From IMCC26077 sp964561165 (GTDB lineage: Bacteria > Actinomycetota > Actinomycetes > Nanopelagicales > Nanopelagicaceae), in the NCBI GenBank assembly GCA_964561165.1, contig CAZLOJ010000002.1, positions 23,318-87,317 on the forward strand: a stretch of 64,000 nucleotides of DNA, written 5' to 3'. The position numbers were made by a program, and so were the translations under genes. The notes beneath the pieces are model-generated. The model was not told the DNA's origin. It made no database searches and saw only the letters and a program-made list of their open reading frames with translations. Shown here piece by piece: positions 8,238 through 16,871 of the stretch; positions within the stretch are counted from its first letter, which is position 1; each line of letters begins with the position of its first letter.

Positions 8238-9622
8238 AGTTATACGACACTAAACAACAGCTCGTGATTGAGGTTCAACCTTCCGAAAGTGGTACGGTCG
8301 ATATCTACTGCTGCGGACCTACCGTGTATCGATTCGCACATGTTGGAAATTTGCGCACATTCCTTCTTGGCGATTTAGTGCGCAGAACGCTCCGGGCAGA
8401 GGGCACCGCTTATCGTTATATACAGAACATCACCGATGTGGGTCATCTCAATGATGACATCCACATAGATGTCGCTGAAGACAAAATCCTGGCGCAAGCA
8501 AAACTAGAGAATAAAGACCCGTTTGAGATTGCTCGATTCTACGAAAGTGCATTTCACAACGACCTCGCAGCGCTCAATATTCTCGCTGCAGATGCATACC
8601 CGAAAGCTAGTGAATCGATCGGATTGATTGTTGATTTAATTGCGCAATTGATTTACATAGGTGCCGCTTATCAGGGCAACGATGGCTCGCTCTATTTTTC
8701 GGCGCGTAGTTACAAAGACTATGGAGCAATAAGTAGAAATTCACTCGACCAATTACGGGCCGGATATCGATTCGATGCCGAACAAACCCAAGAGCGGGAA
8801 CAGGGTAAGCGTTTCCACGCTGATTGGGCGCTCTGGAAAGCGGCCTCAGAGAACCGCGCGATGACCTGGCCAACGCCATGGGGAGTTGGATTTCCCGGTT
8901 GGCACATCGAATGTTCGGCAATGTCCATCCACTACTTCCCCAATGGCGTATCGCTCCATCTCGGCGGAATAGATCTACGTTTTCCCCATCATGAGAACGA
9001 GCGAGCGCAGAGCAATGTCGCTACTAACTCAGAATTTGTCCGGCAATGGGTTCACGGTGAGCATCTTTTGTTCGATGGCAAAAAGATGGCAAAAAGCGCA
9101 GGAAATGTGCTGCATGTGTCGGATCTAATCGAACGGAAAATTGATCCACTCTCGTTGCGATTGCTTTTTATGGAGAGCCATTACCGCACGCAAATGAACC
9201 TCACGTGGGAGAGCATCGAGGCGGCCCACACCACTTTAAAACGCTGGCGAAAGAAAATTGCGTCATGGCCAGTCGGCGGTCTAGTTGACCAATCAATTAC
9301 GATGGCTATTACCAAATTTTTTGGCGATGATTTGAATACTGGTTCAGCATTATTACTTCTTCGTAAGTTTGAAAAAGATGAGAACATTTCAGAGGCCGAC
9401 CGACGGGCAACGTTCCTTGCGTTAGAGGACTTGCTTGGTCTTGAACTCAATCAAATGTCACCTACCGAGCTGCCTTCAGAAGCGCTAGCGCTCTTACAGG
9501 CACGTGCAACCGCACGCGAGAATCGAGATTGGCCATTAAGTGATCAGCTACGAGATGAACTCCTAGAACTTGGCGTCCGGGTTAATGATGGACCTGAAGG
9601 TCAAACCTGGGAGCTCATCTAG
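8234..9622 (+). CDS. cysS: Cysteinyl-tRNA synthetase (divergent type)
   Basis: A 462-residue class I synthetase. It has CGPTVY with the zinc-ligand Cys27, HVGN at 36-39 as the HIGH motif, WHIECSAM, HHENE zinc ligands and KKMAKSAGN as the KMSKS loop. These identify CysRS rather than the related mycothiol ligase MshC. The form VYRFAHVGNLRTFLLGDLVRR and ITDVGHLNDD differs from the usual YDYIHIGNAR and resembles a secondary CysRS-like branch seen in some actinobacteria, so a second canonical cysS may exist elsewhere in the genome. The start at 8234 is fixed by ATGA overlap with the SH3-like gene. The stop interlocks with that of the convergent VanW gene at CTAG. Confidence 0.85.
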   Translation: MKLYDTKQQLVIEVQPSESGTVDIYCCGPTVYRFAHVGNLRTFLLGDLVRRTLRAEGTAYRYIQNITDVGHLNDDIHIDVAEDKILAQAKLENKDPFEIARFYESAFHNDLAALNILAADAYPKASESIGLIVDLIAQLIYIGAAYQGNDGSLYFSARSYKDYGAISRNSLDQLRAGYRFDAEQTQEREQGKRFHADWALWKAASENRAMTWPTPWGVGFPGWHIECSAMSIHYFPNGVSLHLGGIDLRFPHHENERAQSNVATNSEFVRQWVHGEHLLFDGKKMAKSAGNVLHVSDLIERKIDPLSLRLLFMESHYRTQMNLTWESIEAAHTTLKRWRKKIASWPVGGLVDQSITMAITKFFGDDLNTGSALLLLRKFEKDENISEADRRATFLALEDLLGLELNQMSPTELPSEALALLQARATARENRDWPLSDQLRDELLELGVRVNDGPEGQTWELI

Positions 9623-11337
9623 TTACTTAGGGATTTCTGCTCCGACAATGGTGGGTTCATCCATTTCGCCTCTGGATTGGTGCAAATGATTCGATCTTCA
9701 GCGCGGTATTTAGTCCGATATTTCTCGCGCTTGAATTCGATTCCATCGCGTTTGAGGATTCGCCAGACTTCAATGGTAAATCCCGGCACTCCCTCTTGGA
9801 AGATGCATTCCACGTCATCATTCTCCAATATTTTAAATGCGACCGGATTTGTCCGAGGACCAGATTCGGTTTCGACTTCTACAAATTTTGTCCCATAAAT
9901 GGTTACGGTTACCGACTTGTTGGTAAAGGAGGTATCGACAAAAATCGGCTTCCCGGAGTTATTTCGAAACTTCACATCAACGCTCGGCCAAGCGACGGTC
10001 GATTCCCGTCCTGCTGGATATCGTGAGATGTAAAAACTATGTGGTTTATGCTGAACGAGCTCCAAACCGCTAAACCATGCTGCATTCCACGTCGTGGTCG
10101 CAACCTGGGATACGCCGCCGCCCCAATCTTTCTTGAAAACTCCTCCAGCAATCATGATCCCAGGAACAAAACCACGTGCCTCGGTTCGTTCTCCTACTAC
10201 CTTGTTGTAACTAAACACCTCACCAGGTTTGACGATCACTCCATCCATCCATCGCGCAGCGCGATGAATATTGGTTAATCGATATTCTGCATAGGGGTAA
10301 TACGTAGTAAAAGTTCCGATTACCTCCTTGATGCCTAAACCCCCTGCCATCTCTGTCGTTATCTTTGCCGCAACAGGTTCTGGAGTGAGCGTTACCTGAC
10401 GCTGACTTCCTACTTTATCGAGCACGGCGATGAGCGAGTCACTCAATTTATCTTCAGGAACATCTAAACCATCGCGCGATGGTTGGACGCGAGGTGCGCC
10501 ATCTATCATCGTAAAAGAGGCATTTAATGGTTCCACCACATTCGAAGTCCACGATTTACCCACGAGATTTATGAACGTTCCTTTTAACCACTTTGCCTCA
10601 AGTTTGCTAGTGCGGCTCGGAATAAAAGTTAAGGCTTGAGAAATAATCTGCGGCGAAATCGAGATTGTTATCGCCTTCTGTGTGTTGAGCGTAATCGAAA
10701 GCGGCGCTGAGGTGGCTGCTTGCGCAAAAGGTAGCAATTCTTCCGCTTCATCGTCGCTAACTTTCGCCTTAAGCCTGCTCAGTGGGATTTCAATTTCTTC
10801 ACTCCGAAGCCAGTTCGCAGAAATCTTCTTGAGCGCTGCCTTGCGGTTAATCGCTTTACCATCCCGTGATTTCACCAACTTTGGCGTCAGTCCGTCATAG
10901 GTAATGTCCGCATTTCTTGGCGCGATATTCACGCGCGCTTCAATGACGCGAATGGCGCGGTTAAAAGCCTCTTGATTCGATTCAATTATTGGCTCGACGT
11001 TTTTCGATCTGAATAGTAGCCAGAGAAGGGTCGCTGGATTAATAGTTCGTTTTTCCATCGAATCAATTGAGCCTTCTAGGTTCACTTTCAATCCCGACCC
11101 GGATGCAGCTAAGGAATACTCTCTATTCTCAATGAGAAGCACGATTTCGCCCTTGATGCGTTTCTGACGCTCGGAAGCCACCTTGGCGATCGCATCCCCT
11201 GGTGACATTCTCGAAATATCTACACCAAGTAGCTGCGTCTTTGGCGGGATAGCTGCGCCAACAGCAATCCAGATCGCGAACCAGAGCGCTACCAGCGCAG
11301 CTAAGGCGCCAATGCCATAAACGAGTGGCTTCTTCAT
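9619..11337 (-). CDS. VanW family protein with peptidoglycan-binding-4 repeats
   Basis: About 572 residues: an N-terminal transmembrane helix (residues 4-26), two YoaR/PG_binding_4-like domains (roughly 40-190 and 200-330), then the VanW domain (about 350-480) recognised by TTYYPYAEYRLTNIHRAA, VKPGEVFSYN, GGGVSQVATT and the C-terminal strand-rich block. Proteins of this form face the cell wall; VanW function remains unknown in general. The ATG at 11337 is preferred to one 24 bases upstream because the latter overlaps the preceding gene. It ends the mshB/DUF6113/VanW operon and meets cysS tail to tail, the two stop codons sharing CTAG at 9619-9622 with no terminator. Confidence 0.85.
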   Translation of the reverse strand: MKKPLVYGIGALAALVALWFAIWIAVGAAIPPKTQLLGVDISRMSPGDAIAKVASERQKRIKGEIVLLIENREYSLAASGSGLKVNLEGSIDSMEKRTINPATLLWLLFRSKNVEPIIESNQEAFNRAIRVIEARVNIAPRNADITYDGLTPKLVKSRDGKAINRKAALKKISANWLRSEEIEIPLSRLKAKVSDDEAEELLPFAQAATSAPLSITLNTQKAITISISPQIISQALTFIPSRTSKLEAKWLKGTFINLVGKSWTSNVVEPLNASFTMIDGAPRVQPSRDGLDVPEDKLSDSLIAVLDKVGSQRQVTLTPEPVAAKITTEMAGGLGIKEVIGTFTTYYPYAEYRLTNIHRAARWMDGVIVKPGEVFSYNKVVGERTEARGFVPGIMIAGGVFKKDWGGGVSQVATTTWNAAWFSGLELVQHKPHSFYISRYPAGRESTVAWPSVDVKFRNNSGKPIFVDTSFTNKSVTVTIYGTKFVEVETESGPRTNPVAFKILENDDVECIFQEGVPGFTIEVWRILKRDGIEFKREKYRTKYRAEDRIICTNPEAKWMNPPLSEQKSLSN

Positions 11338-11344
11338 GTGATTT

Positions 11345-11677
11345 CTAGAGCCTCGACCCAATGCTTGCCACCATAAGTAGGAACCCTAAGGCCAAGAATG
11401 TATTTCCCGTGCCATTGGACATCACAAGTAATTCTTCGCCATTTCCAAAAGTCGCGCCCCGAAGCGTCACTGCGCTCCAACCGAGAAGAAACCAGAACCG
11501 AATACTGCGCCTGCCAAAGCGCACCCCCAATATTGTGGAGGCGGCGAAGCCACCCAAGAGTCCAACAAGTAGACCAAGCGGAAACCACCCGAGCGAGAAG
11601 TTGTGCACGAGCACGCCGCACCCACCAATAAGAACTCCGACCGCAATGCCAAAGAGATTTTCCGAAACTCGTCTCAT
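11345..11677 (-). CDS. DUF6113-like small membrane protein
   Basis: A 110-residue protein with about four hydrophobic segments, including LFGIAVGVLIGGCGVLVH and FPLGLLVGLLGGFAAS, and a polar loop LRGATFGNGEELLVM before the last helix. Length, topology and position right after mshB match DUF6113 proteins of Streptomyces; function is unknown. The start at ATG 11677 lies seven bases after the mshB stop; an upstream ATG at 11713 would overlap mshB by 29 bases. Likely co-transcribed with mshB and the VanW gene. Confidence 0.65.
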   Translation of the reverse strand: MRRVSENLFGIAVGVLIGGCGVLVHNFSLGWFPLGLLVGLLGGFAASTILGVRFGRRSIRFWFLLGWSAVTLRGATFGNGEELLVMSNGTGNTFLALGFLLMVASIGSRL

Positions 11678-11684
11678 CCCAAAC

Positions 11685-12566
11685 TCACAATGCAATTCCA
11701 GCGAACAAATCACTTTCGTGCCCTTGCATATTGAGATCTGGGCCAGCTTTCCCCTTTACTCGCGTGTAATACTCGTAACCAAAAACTTGCATTCCCAGTA
11801 AATTCGAGAGCGCGAAGAATGGACCATCTACTGCAATCTGGGTGCGATGGGCTTTCATAGCATCCTTTTTGAGTTCAACGTATTCATTTCCATCAATCAC
11901 GGCATGCACGAAAGAATCATCTTTGGCGAAGGGAATATCGTCGATTGATTCCGCTCCAAAAAAATCAGAACCAATCTCCCGCATTGCATCCATGCTTTTT
12001 TGCACCACGGACTTCGGTATAACATTCCAGTAGATTTTCGCTATCGGCCATCCAAGTTTCTCGCTCAATTCCGCGGCTCTCATCGCTACTCGATGAGCTT
12101 GAATATGATCGGGATGCCCATAACCGCCAAATTCATCATAGGTAACCAGTACGTGCGGTTTGAATTCAACTATGTAGTGCGCAAGTAGTACAGCTGCTTC
12201 ATCAACGTCAGCGTTCCAAAAGACATCTGGCCGTGAGTTCTGTGGCGCGTCCATCATTCCGCTATCGCGAAACCGCCGCTCTGGAGCGCCAAGATACCAA
12301 TGCTGACTAACACCAAGCGCTTTGAGCGCATTCGCAAGTTCTCCCTCACGAATTTCCGCAAGTCGATCTGTTTTATCACTTGCCGCATCGGCCAATTCAG
12401 GGAGCAAGATTTCGCCTTCCTCACCACGAGTACAGGTGACCAGAGCTACCTCAAACCCTTCATGCGCATACTTCGCCATGGTTGCGCCATTATTAATACT
12501 CTCATCGTCAGGATGGGCATGAACCAGAAGTAGCCGACCTCGCTTCGGCGCAGTGGATTCAGGCAT
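11685..12566 (-). CDS. mshB: N-acetyl-GlcN-Ins deacetylase, mycothiol synthesis
   Basis: A 293-residue PIG-L/LmbE-type zinc amidase. VHAHPDDES (His18, Asp21 as metal ligands and Asp20 as the likely general base) and FGGYGHPDHIQAH (third zinc ligand) are diagnostic. MshB removes acetyl from GlcNAc-inositol in mycothiol synthesis; the paralogue Mca, which cleaves mycothiol conjugates, has similar motifs, and MshB is favoured by the DUF6113 neighbour and the nearby fdxA-dapC pair. The ATG at 12566 is chosen over one 108 bases upstream because it sits seven bases after a TACCCT hexamer and the longer form would overlap the divergent peptidase gene. Confidence 0.82.
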   Translation of the reverse strand: MPESTAPKRGRLLLVHAHPDDESINNGATMAKYAHEGFEVALVTCTRGEEGEILLPELADAASDKTDRLAEIREGELANALKALGVSQHWYLGAPERRFRDSGMMDAPQNSRPDVFWNADVDEAAVLLAHYIVEFKPHVLVTYDEFGGYGHPDHIQAHRVAMRAAELSEKLGWPIAKIYWNVIPKSVVQKSMDAMREIGSDFFGAESIDDIPFAKDDSFVHAVIDGNEYVELKKDAMKAHRTQIAVDGPFFALSNLLGMQVFGYEYYTRVKGKAGPDLNMQGHESDLFAGIAL

Positions 12567-12573
12567 GGATGAA

Positions 12574-12579
12574 AGGGTA
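12574..12579 (-). promoter_or_regulatory. -10 element, leaderless promoter of mshB
   Basis: TACCCT on the minus strand, seven bases before the ATG at 12566. It overlaps the divergent peptidase -10 box by two base pairs. Confidence 0.55.
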
Positions 12580-12583
12580 CGGT
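12578..12583 (+). promoter_or_regulatory. -10 element, leaderless promoter of S9 peptidase
   Basis: TACGGT, eight bases before the ATG at 12592, interlocked with the mshB -10 box. The whole divergent intergenic region is only 25 bases. Confidence 0.55.
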
Positions 12584-12591
12584 GAATTCCT

Positions 12592-14676
12592 ATGGCCGAC
12601 ACATCGCAACTCTCCTTTCCGCGCCACTCTGCGAAGACGTTGCGCTTCACCTTGGGCGCGCCGAGGACTTTCACTTTGGCACCCGATGGACAGCGCCTGG
12701 TCTATGTGCGCAGCGCCTCCGGAACAGACCGAATTGGGCGTCTGTATCAGTATGACCTCCGCACAGATAACGAGGAGTTGCTCGTTGATCCTCTGAACCT
12801 GCTCATTGATGGTGAAGAGCAACTCTCACCAGAGGAGCGAGCCCGTCGGGAGCGCACTCGGGAGGCTGCCGGAGGGATCACCTCGTATTCCTCCGATAAG
12901 AAATGTGAAGTCATCGCATTCGTTCTCTCAGGAAGACTTTATTCGCTCGATGTTACTTCTAAACGAATTCGTGAAGAGGCGAGCGCCGGGATAGTTATTG
13001 ATCCGCAGTTTTCCCCGGATGGAAAATCTATCGCGTACATCACTCCTGAAGGCGAACTACACCTCTCACGCGAAGGCTCAGTATCGATTCTATGTGCGCC
13101 GGAGAGTGCAGAGATTTTTTATGGGACTGCAGAATTTGTCGCGAGTGAAGAGATGTCACGTCATCATGGTTTCTGGTGGAGCGCAGATAGCAAATCTCTT
13201 TTCGTGCAACGCTTTGATCAAACACCTGTCACAAAAATCTTCATCACCGACCCGGCAAATCCTGAGAGTGCGCCTCGGGAGGTTCGCTATCCATTTGTCG
13301 GTACCCCAAATGTCATTACCTCGCTCTTTTTACTCAACCTTGATGACCTATCTCGCAAAGAGATCACCTGGAATCCGGCTCACGAGTATCTCTGCGATGT
13401 AAATCCAGGTGATGGAAAAGTTCCGCCATTGCTGCTGACCATGTCACGAAACCAACGCCATGCAGAGATAGTTGCCATTGACTCCGAGAGCGCCAAAGGG
13501 CGTGTCATCGCAGAAATGAAAGATCCGGCGTGGATCGATCTCGTTGCTGGCGTACCTGCATGGGGACCTAATGGTGAACTCGTCACCCATGTAATTAATG
13601 AAAATACTCATTCAATTGCCATAAATGGCGAAGTAGTCACGCCAGAGCATCTCCAAGTCGATGGCGTGATTGCAATCGATCGTGATGGCATTACATTCTC
13701 TGGAACTTTCGATCCCGCTCAATCGCATATCTACTGGCGGGGCTGGGGCGGCGAATTCGAAGTGCTCACCACAGAACCAGGTGTGCATATGGCCCGTACC
13801 AACGGCGGCACGCTCTTACTCATCTCAAGAGATATGGCCAGTTATGAAGTGTCAGTAGTTATCAAGCGCGATGGGGTAACGAGAAAAATCGCAGCGCATA
13901 ACGAACGACCCGAAGTGGATGCGCAACCGCAATTTCTCTCATTAGGCGAACGAGAACTACGTAGCGCATTGTTGCTTCCACAGAATCGTGAACCAAAGAA
14001 TCTTCCTTTGCTAGTGGACCCTTATGGTGGTCCAGGACACGCACGAGTGATGCATGCGAAGAGCGCGTACGCAGAGGCGCAATGGATTGCAAATCAAGGA
14101 TTTGCCGTGCTTATCTCAGATGGACGGGGCACACCGCATCGAGACCCACAATGGGAACGTGCGATTGTCGATGATCTGTCGACATTCCCGGTCGATGATC
14201 AAGTAGATGCTGTGCAAGCGCTCATCGCGACCCATCCTGGATTAATTGATACCGCACGAGTTGCTATTCGAGGTTGGTCATTTGGCGGCTATCTTGCAGG
14301 ACTTGCCGCTGCCCGTAGGCCAGATATCTTCAAGGCGGCGATTATTGGTGCACCGGTTACCGATTTCCGGCTCTACGACACTTTTTACACCGAGCGGTTT
14401 ATGGGACCAGATGCAAAGAGCGTAAATTACGAGAAATCGTCACTCCTGAATGAGGCGAAAAATCTTCAAGTACCCGTAATGATCATCCACGGCATGGTCG
14501 ACGACAACGTGCTCGTCTCGAATACATTGAAGCTTTCCGCCGCGCTCCTTGAAGCTGGAAAAGCCCATGAAGTCTTACCGCTTACCGGCGTGACGCATAT
14601 GACGCCACAGGAAATCGTTGCTGAGAATTTAATGGTGCTCGAGCTTGATTTTCTCAAGCGAGCGCTCAAGATTTGA
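12592..14676 (+). CDS. S9 family peptidase (DPP-IV/prolyl oligopeptidase type)
   Basis: A 694-residue serine peptidase. Residues about 20-430 form a DPP-IV-like beta propeller with repeated blade motifs (FSPDGKSIAYI, WWSADSKSLFVQRFD, AWGPNGELV). The C-terminal alpha/beta hydrolase domain has DPYGGPGH, the nucleophile elbow GWSFGGYLA, the acid in HGMVDDNV and the histidine in GVTHMTP, a complete triad. No signal peptide is visible, so it probably acts on peptides in the cytoplasm. It is transcribed divergently from mshB through interlocked -10 boxes, and its stop lies four bases from the convergent moeZ stop. The natural substrate is unknown. Confidence 0.9.
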   Translation: MADTSQLSFPRHSAKTLRFTLGAPRTFTLAPDGQRLVYVRSASGTDRIGRLYQYDLRTDNEELLVDPLNLLIDGEEQLSPEERARRERTREAAGGITSYSSDKKCEVIAFVLSGRLYSLDVTSKRIREEASAGIVIDPQFSPDGKSIAYITPEGELHLSREGSVSILCAPESAEIFYGTAEFVASEEMSRHHGFWWSADSKSLFVQRFDQTPVTKIFITDPANPESAPREVRYPFVGTPNVITSLFLLNLDDLSRKEITWNPAHEYLCDVNPGDGKVPPLLLTMSRNQRHAEIVAIDSESAKGRVIAEMKDPAWIDLVAGVPAWGPNGELVTHVINENTHSIAINGEVVTPEHLQVDGVIAIDRDGITFSGTFDPAQSHIYWRGWGGEFEVLTTEPGVHMARTNGGTLLLISRDMASYEVSVVIKRDGVTRKIAAHNERPEVDAQPQFLSLGERELRSALLLPQNREPKNLPLLVDPYGGPGHARVMHAKSAYAEAQWIANQGFAVLISDGRGTPHRDPQWERAIVDDLSTFPVDDQVDAVQALIATHPGLIDTARVAIRGWSFGGYLAGLAAARRPDIFKAAIIGAPVTDFRLYDTFYTERFMGPDAKSVNYEKSSLLNEAKNLQVPVMIIHGMVDDNVLVSNTLKLSAALLEAGKAHEVLPLTGVTHMTPQEIVAENLMVLELDFLKRALKI

Positions 14677-14680
14677 GGAA

Positions 14681-15880
14681 TTAATAGGTAGGTAGGGAAG
14701 TATCAATCTGCTTCGCCCACGCAAGAACGCCACCGCTCACATGAGTCGCATCGGAGAAGCCAGCGCCCTTAAGGACTGCTAAACATTCGGCAGAGCGAAC
14801 GCCACTCTTGCAGTGCAAAATGATCGGCTTATCTTGGGGCAATTTAGCGAGCACTGAACCGTCAAGGAATTCCTGTTTCGGGATGAGCACCGAGCCGGGT
14901 ATGCGCACAATTTCAAACTCAGCAGGTTCGCGAACATCAATGAGTAGGAAATTATCCTTGTGATCCATCTTGCTCTTGAGTTGTTCAACGGAGATGGTCG
15001 ATCCAGCAATCGCCTCGGTCGCTGCGGAGGAAATAGCGCCGCAGAAACCTTCGTAATCTTCGAGTAACTCTTTTTGTGTTGCATTCGGGCCACAGAGGAC
15101 GCAATTCGGATCTTTGCGAATTTTCACTTTGCGATATGACATCTCAAGCGCGTCGTAAATCATCAATTCGCCAATGAGGCTCTCGCCAATGCCAGTAATG
15201 AGCTTGATTGCCTCAGTTACTTGAATCGAACCGATTGATGCACAGAGCACGCCAAGGACACCGCCTTCGGCACAACTGGGCACCATGCCAGGTGGTGGTG
15301 GTTCGGGATACAAGCAGCGATAACACGGTCCATGTTCTGCCCAGAAGACGCTTGCTTGCCCATCAAACCGATAAATCGAACCCCATACGTAAGGCTTGCC
15401 AAGTAAAACGGCTGCATCGTTGACCATATAACGCGTGGCGAAGTTGTCGGTGCCATCGATAATCAAGTCGTATTGCGAGAAGAGTTCCATGACATTCGAG
15501 TTATCAAGTCGAGTCTCGTGCACAATTACTTTTGTGTAAGGATTAATCTCGGCAATACTCTCGGCGGCGCTTTGCGCTTTACTTTTTCCAATATCGCTTT
15601 GGCCGTGAATAATCTGTCGCTGTAGATTTGATTCATCGACAACATCGAACTCCACGATTCCCAACGTTCCAACGCCTGCTGCAGCTAAATACATCAACGC
15701 GGGAGAGCCCAAGCCACCAGCACCCACACAGAGCACCTTTGCTGCCATCAACCGACGCTGACCATCCATAGCAACATCAGGGATGATCAAATGGCGGCTA
15801 TATCGCCGTACCTGATCCACTGTAAGCGCGGGCCCAGGTTCGACCAGTGCTTTAAGTGGGGGCGTCATGGGATGGCTCAC
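14681..15880 (-). CDS. moeZ: Adenylyltransferase/sulfurtransferase MoeZ
   Basis: About 399 residues. Residues 20-280 form an E1-like ThiF/MoeB domain: RYSRHLIIPDV, nucleotide loop GAGGLGSPAL, and zinc-site cysteines in CYRCLYP and CVLCGP. Residues 290-395 are a rhodanese domain with active loop CKSGVRS. Such fusions adenylate the C-terminal glycine of small carrier proteins and load sulfur for molybdopterin, thiamine or cysteine (CysO) synthesis. The start is uncertain: GTG at 15880 or ATG at 15868, four codons later; neither has a clear hexamer or ribosome-binding site. The moeZ/fasR/DUF3107 arrangement matches mycobacterial Rv3206c-Rv3208A. Confidence 0.9.
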   Translation of the reverse strand: MSHPMTPPLKALVEPGPALTVDQVRRYSRHLIIPDVAMDGQRRLMAAKVLCVGAGGLGSPALMYLAAAGVGTLGIVEFDVVDESNLQRQIIHGQSDIGKSKAQSAAESIAEINPYTKVIVHETRLDNSNVMELFSQYDLIIDGTDNFATRYMVNDAAVLLGKPYVWGSIYRFDGQASVFWAEHGPCYRCLYPEPPPPGMVPSCAEGGVLGVLCASIGSIQVTEAIKLITGIGESLIGELMIYDALEMSYRKVKIRKDPNCVLCGPNATQKELLEDYEGFCGAISSAATEAIAGSTISVEQLKSKMDHKDNFLLIDVREPAEFEIVRIPGSVLIPKQEFLDGSVLAKLPQDKPIILHCKSGVRSAECLAVLKGAGFSDATHVSGGVLAWAKQIDTSLPTY

Positions 15881-15926
15881 ACCCCTACTCTGCCATGTTT
15901 ATTTACTCTCGCTCCACCTGAAGGCC

Positions 15927-15932
15927 TACCAT
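15927..15932 (+). promoter_or_regulatory. -10 element, leaderless promoter of TetR gene
   Basis: TACCAT, seven bases before the ATG at 15940, in the 59-base divergent gap shared with moeZ. Confidence 0.5.
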
Positions 15933-15939
15933 CGACCCT

Positions 15940-16560
15940 ATGAGCGATACAAAGGCACGTCTGCCGCGCGATGAACGGCGAGCGCAACTTCTCACCGCTG
16001 CGCTCGAGGTTTTCACCTCTGCCGGCTATCACGCAGCTGCGATGGATGAAATCGCCGATCGGGCGGGAGTTAGCAAGCCCGTGCTTTACCAACATTTCCC
16101 AAGCAAACTTGATCTTTACTTGGCAGTGCTCGATCTCCACGTGGATCAATTGGTCTATTCCATACAACGTGCCATTGCATCTACCTACGATAATGCCGAC
16201 CGAGTCAAAGCAACCGTTGATGCCTACTTCAATTTCATTGAGGAAGAGGGCGAGGCATATCGTCTCCTCTTTGAAAGTGACATGAGCGTAGAGCCAGCCG
16301 TCCGTGAGCGATTAACTCGCATGACATACGACTGTGCCGCGGCAGTGAGTGCGGTGATCGCTGCAGATACTGGAATTCCGGATGAAGCGGCGATGCTCCT
16401 AGGAATCGGTCTGGTTGGTACCGCGCAATTCACAGCACGTTATTGGCTAGAGCGTGATGGGCGCGTCCCCCGTGAGGAAGCGGCGCGACTCGTGGCAAAT
16501 CTGCAGTGGCGCGGAATCTCTGGCTATCCACGCACACTTGATGAGCGCGGAAAGAAATAA
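15940..16560 (+). CDS. fasR: TetR-family regulator, FasR-like
   Basis: A 206-residue TetR regulator. Residues 10-60 hold the helix-turn-helix: RRAQLLTAALEVFTSAGYHAAAMDEIADRAG then VSKPVLYQHFPSKLDLY; the rest is an all-helical ligand domain. Orthology to FasR (Rv3208), which senses long-chain acyl-CoA and activates fatty-acid synthase genes, is inferred from its place between moeZ and DUF3107, not from ligand residues. If right, targets could include the acyl-CoA carboxylase genes at 42757-46804. A leaderless promoter lies at 15927-15932. Confidence 0.75.
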   Translation: MSDTKARLPRDERRAQLLTAALEVFTSAGYHAAAMDEIADRAGVSKPVLYQHFPSKLDLYLAVLDLHVDQLVYSIQRAIASTYDNADRVKATVDAYFNFIEEEGEAYRLLFESDMSVEPAVRERLTRMTYDCAAAVSAVIAADTGIPDEAAMLLGIGLVGTAQFTARYWLERDGRVPREEAARLVANLQWRGISGYPRTLDERGKK

Positions 16561-16565
16561 ATCGC

Positions 16566-16571
16566 TAGGGT
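16566..16571 (+). promoter_or_regulatory. -10 element, leaderless promoter of DUF3107 gene
   Basis: TAGGGT, six bases before the ATG at 16578, in the 17-base gap after the TetR stop. This gives DUF3107 its own transcript although it could also be read from the TetR promoter. Confidence 0.5.
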
Positions 16572-16577
16572 AGGAAT

Positions 16578-16853
16578 ATGAGCACAAAAAAAAGCGCGGA
16601 AAGTGCGAATAGCGCATCCTCAAGCAAAGTCGAAGTTCGAATTGGGATTAGCGATTCACCACGCGAATTGACTATTGATTTATCAAATAGCGCCGACGAA
16701 ATCGAAGCGACGGTGTCGCGCGCGCTAAACGAAGGATCGCACGTCTCCTTCACAGACGAGCGCGGTCGCAGACTTATCGTTCCTGCTGCAAAGGTTGGTT
16801 TTATCGAAGTGAGCGCACGTTCCGAGCGAAAAGTCGGCTTCGGAACTAACTAG
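16578..16853 (+). CDS. DUF3107 family small protein (TB9.4 type)
   Basis: A 91-residue protein. After a Ser/Ala/Lys-rich tail of about 16 residues it shows the DUF3107 pattern: VEVRIGISDSPRELTID, a helix DEIEATVSRALNEG, DERGRRLIVPAAKVGFIEV and the ending RKVGFG. The family is confined to actinobacteria and is usually next to the FasR gene, as here. Structure is a small beta-alpha fold; function is unknown. The N-terminal extension is longer than in typical members. Confidence 0.88.
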   Translation: MSTKKSAESANSASSSKVEVRIGISDSPRELTIDLSNSADEIEATVSRALNEGSHVSFTDERGRRLIVPAAKVGFIEVSARSERKVGFGTN

Positions 16854-16871
16854 CCAAGACGCAATATCGAC

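Noticed and set aside
9619..9622. CTAG at cysS/VanW ends as a restriction-avoidance or binding site
   Set aside because: It is simply two TAG stop codons on opposite strands sharing CTAG.
11361..11801. 146-codon plus-strand frame opposite DUF6113 and mshB
   Set aside because: Proline/serine-rich, no motif, and opposite genes with conserved order.
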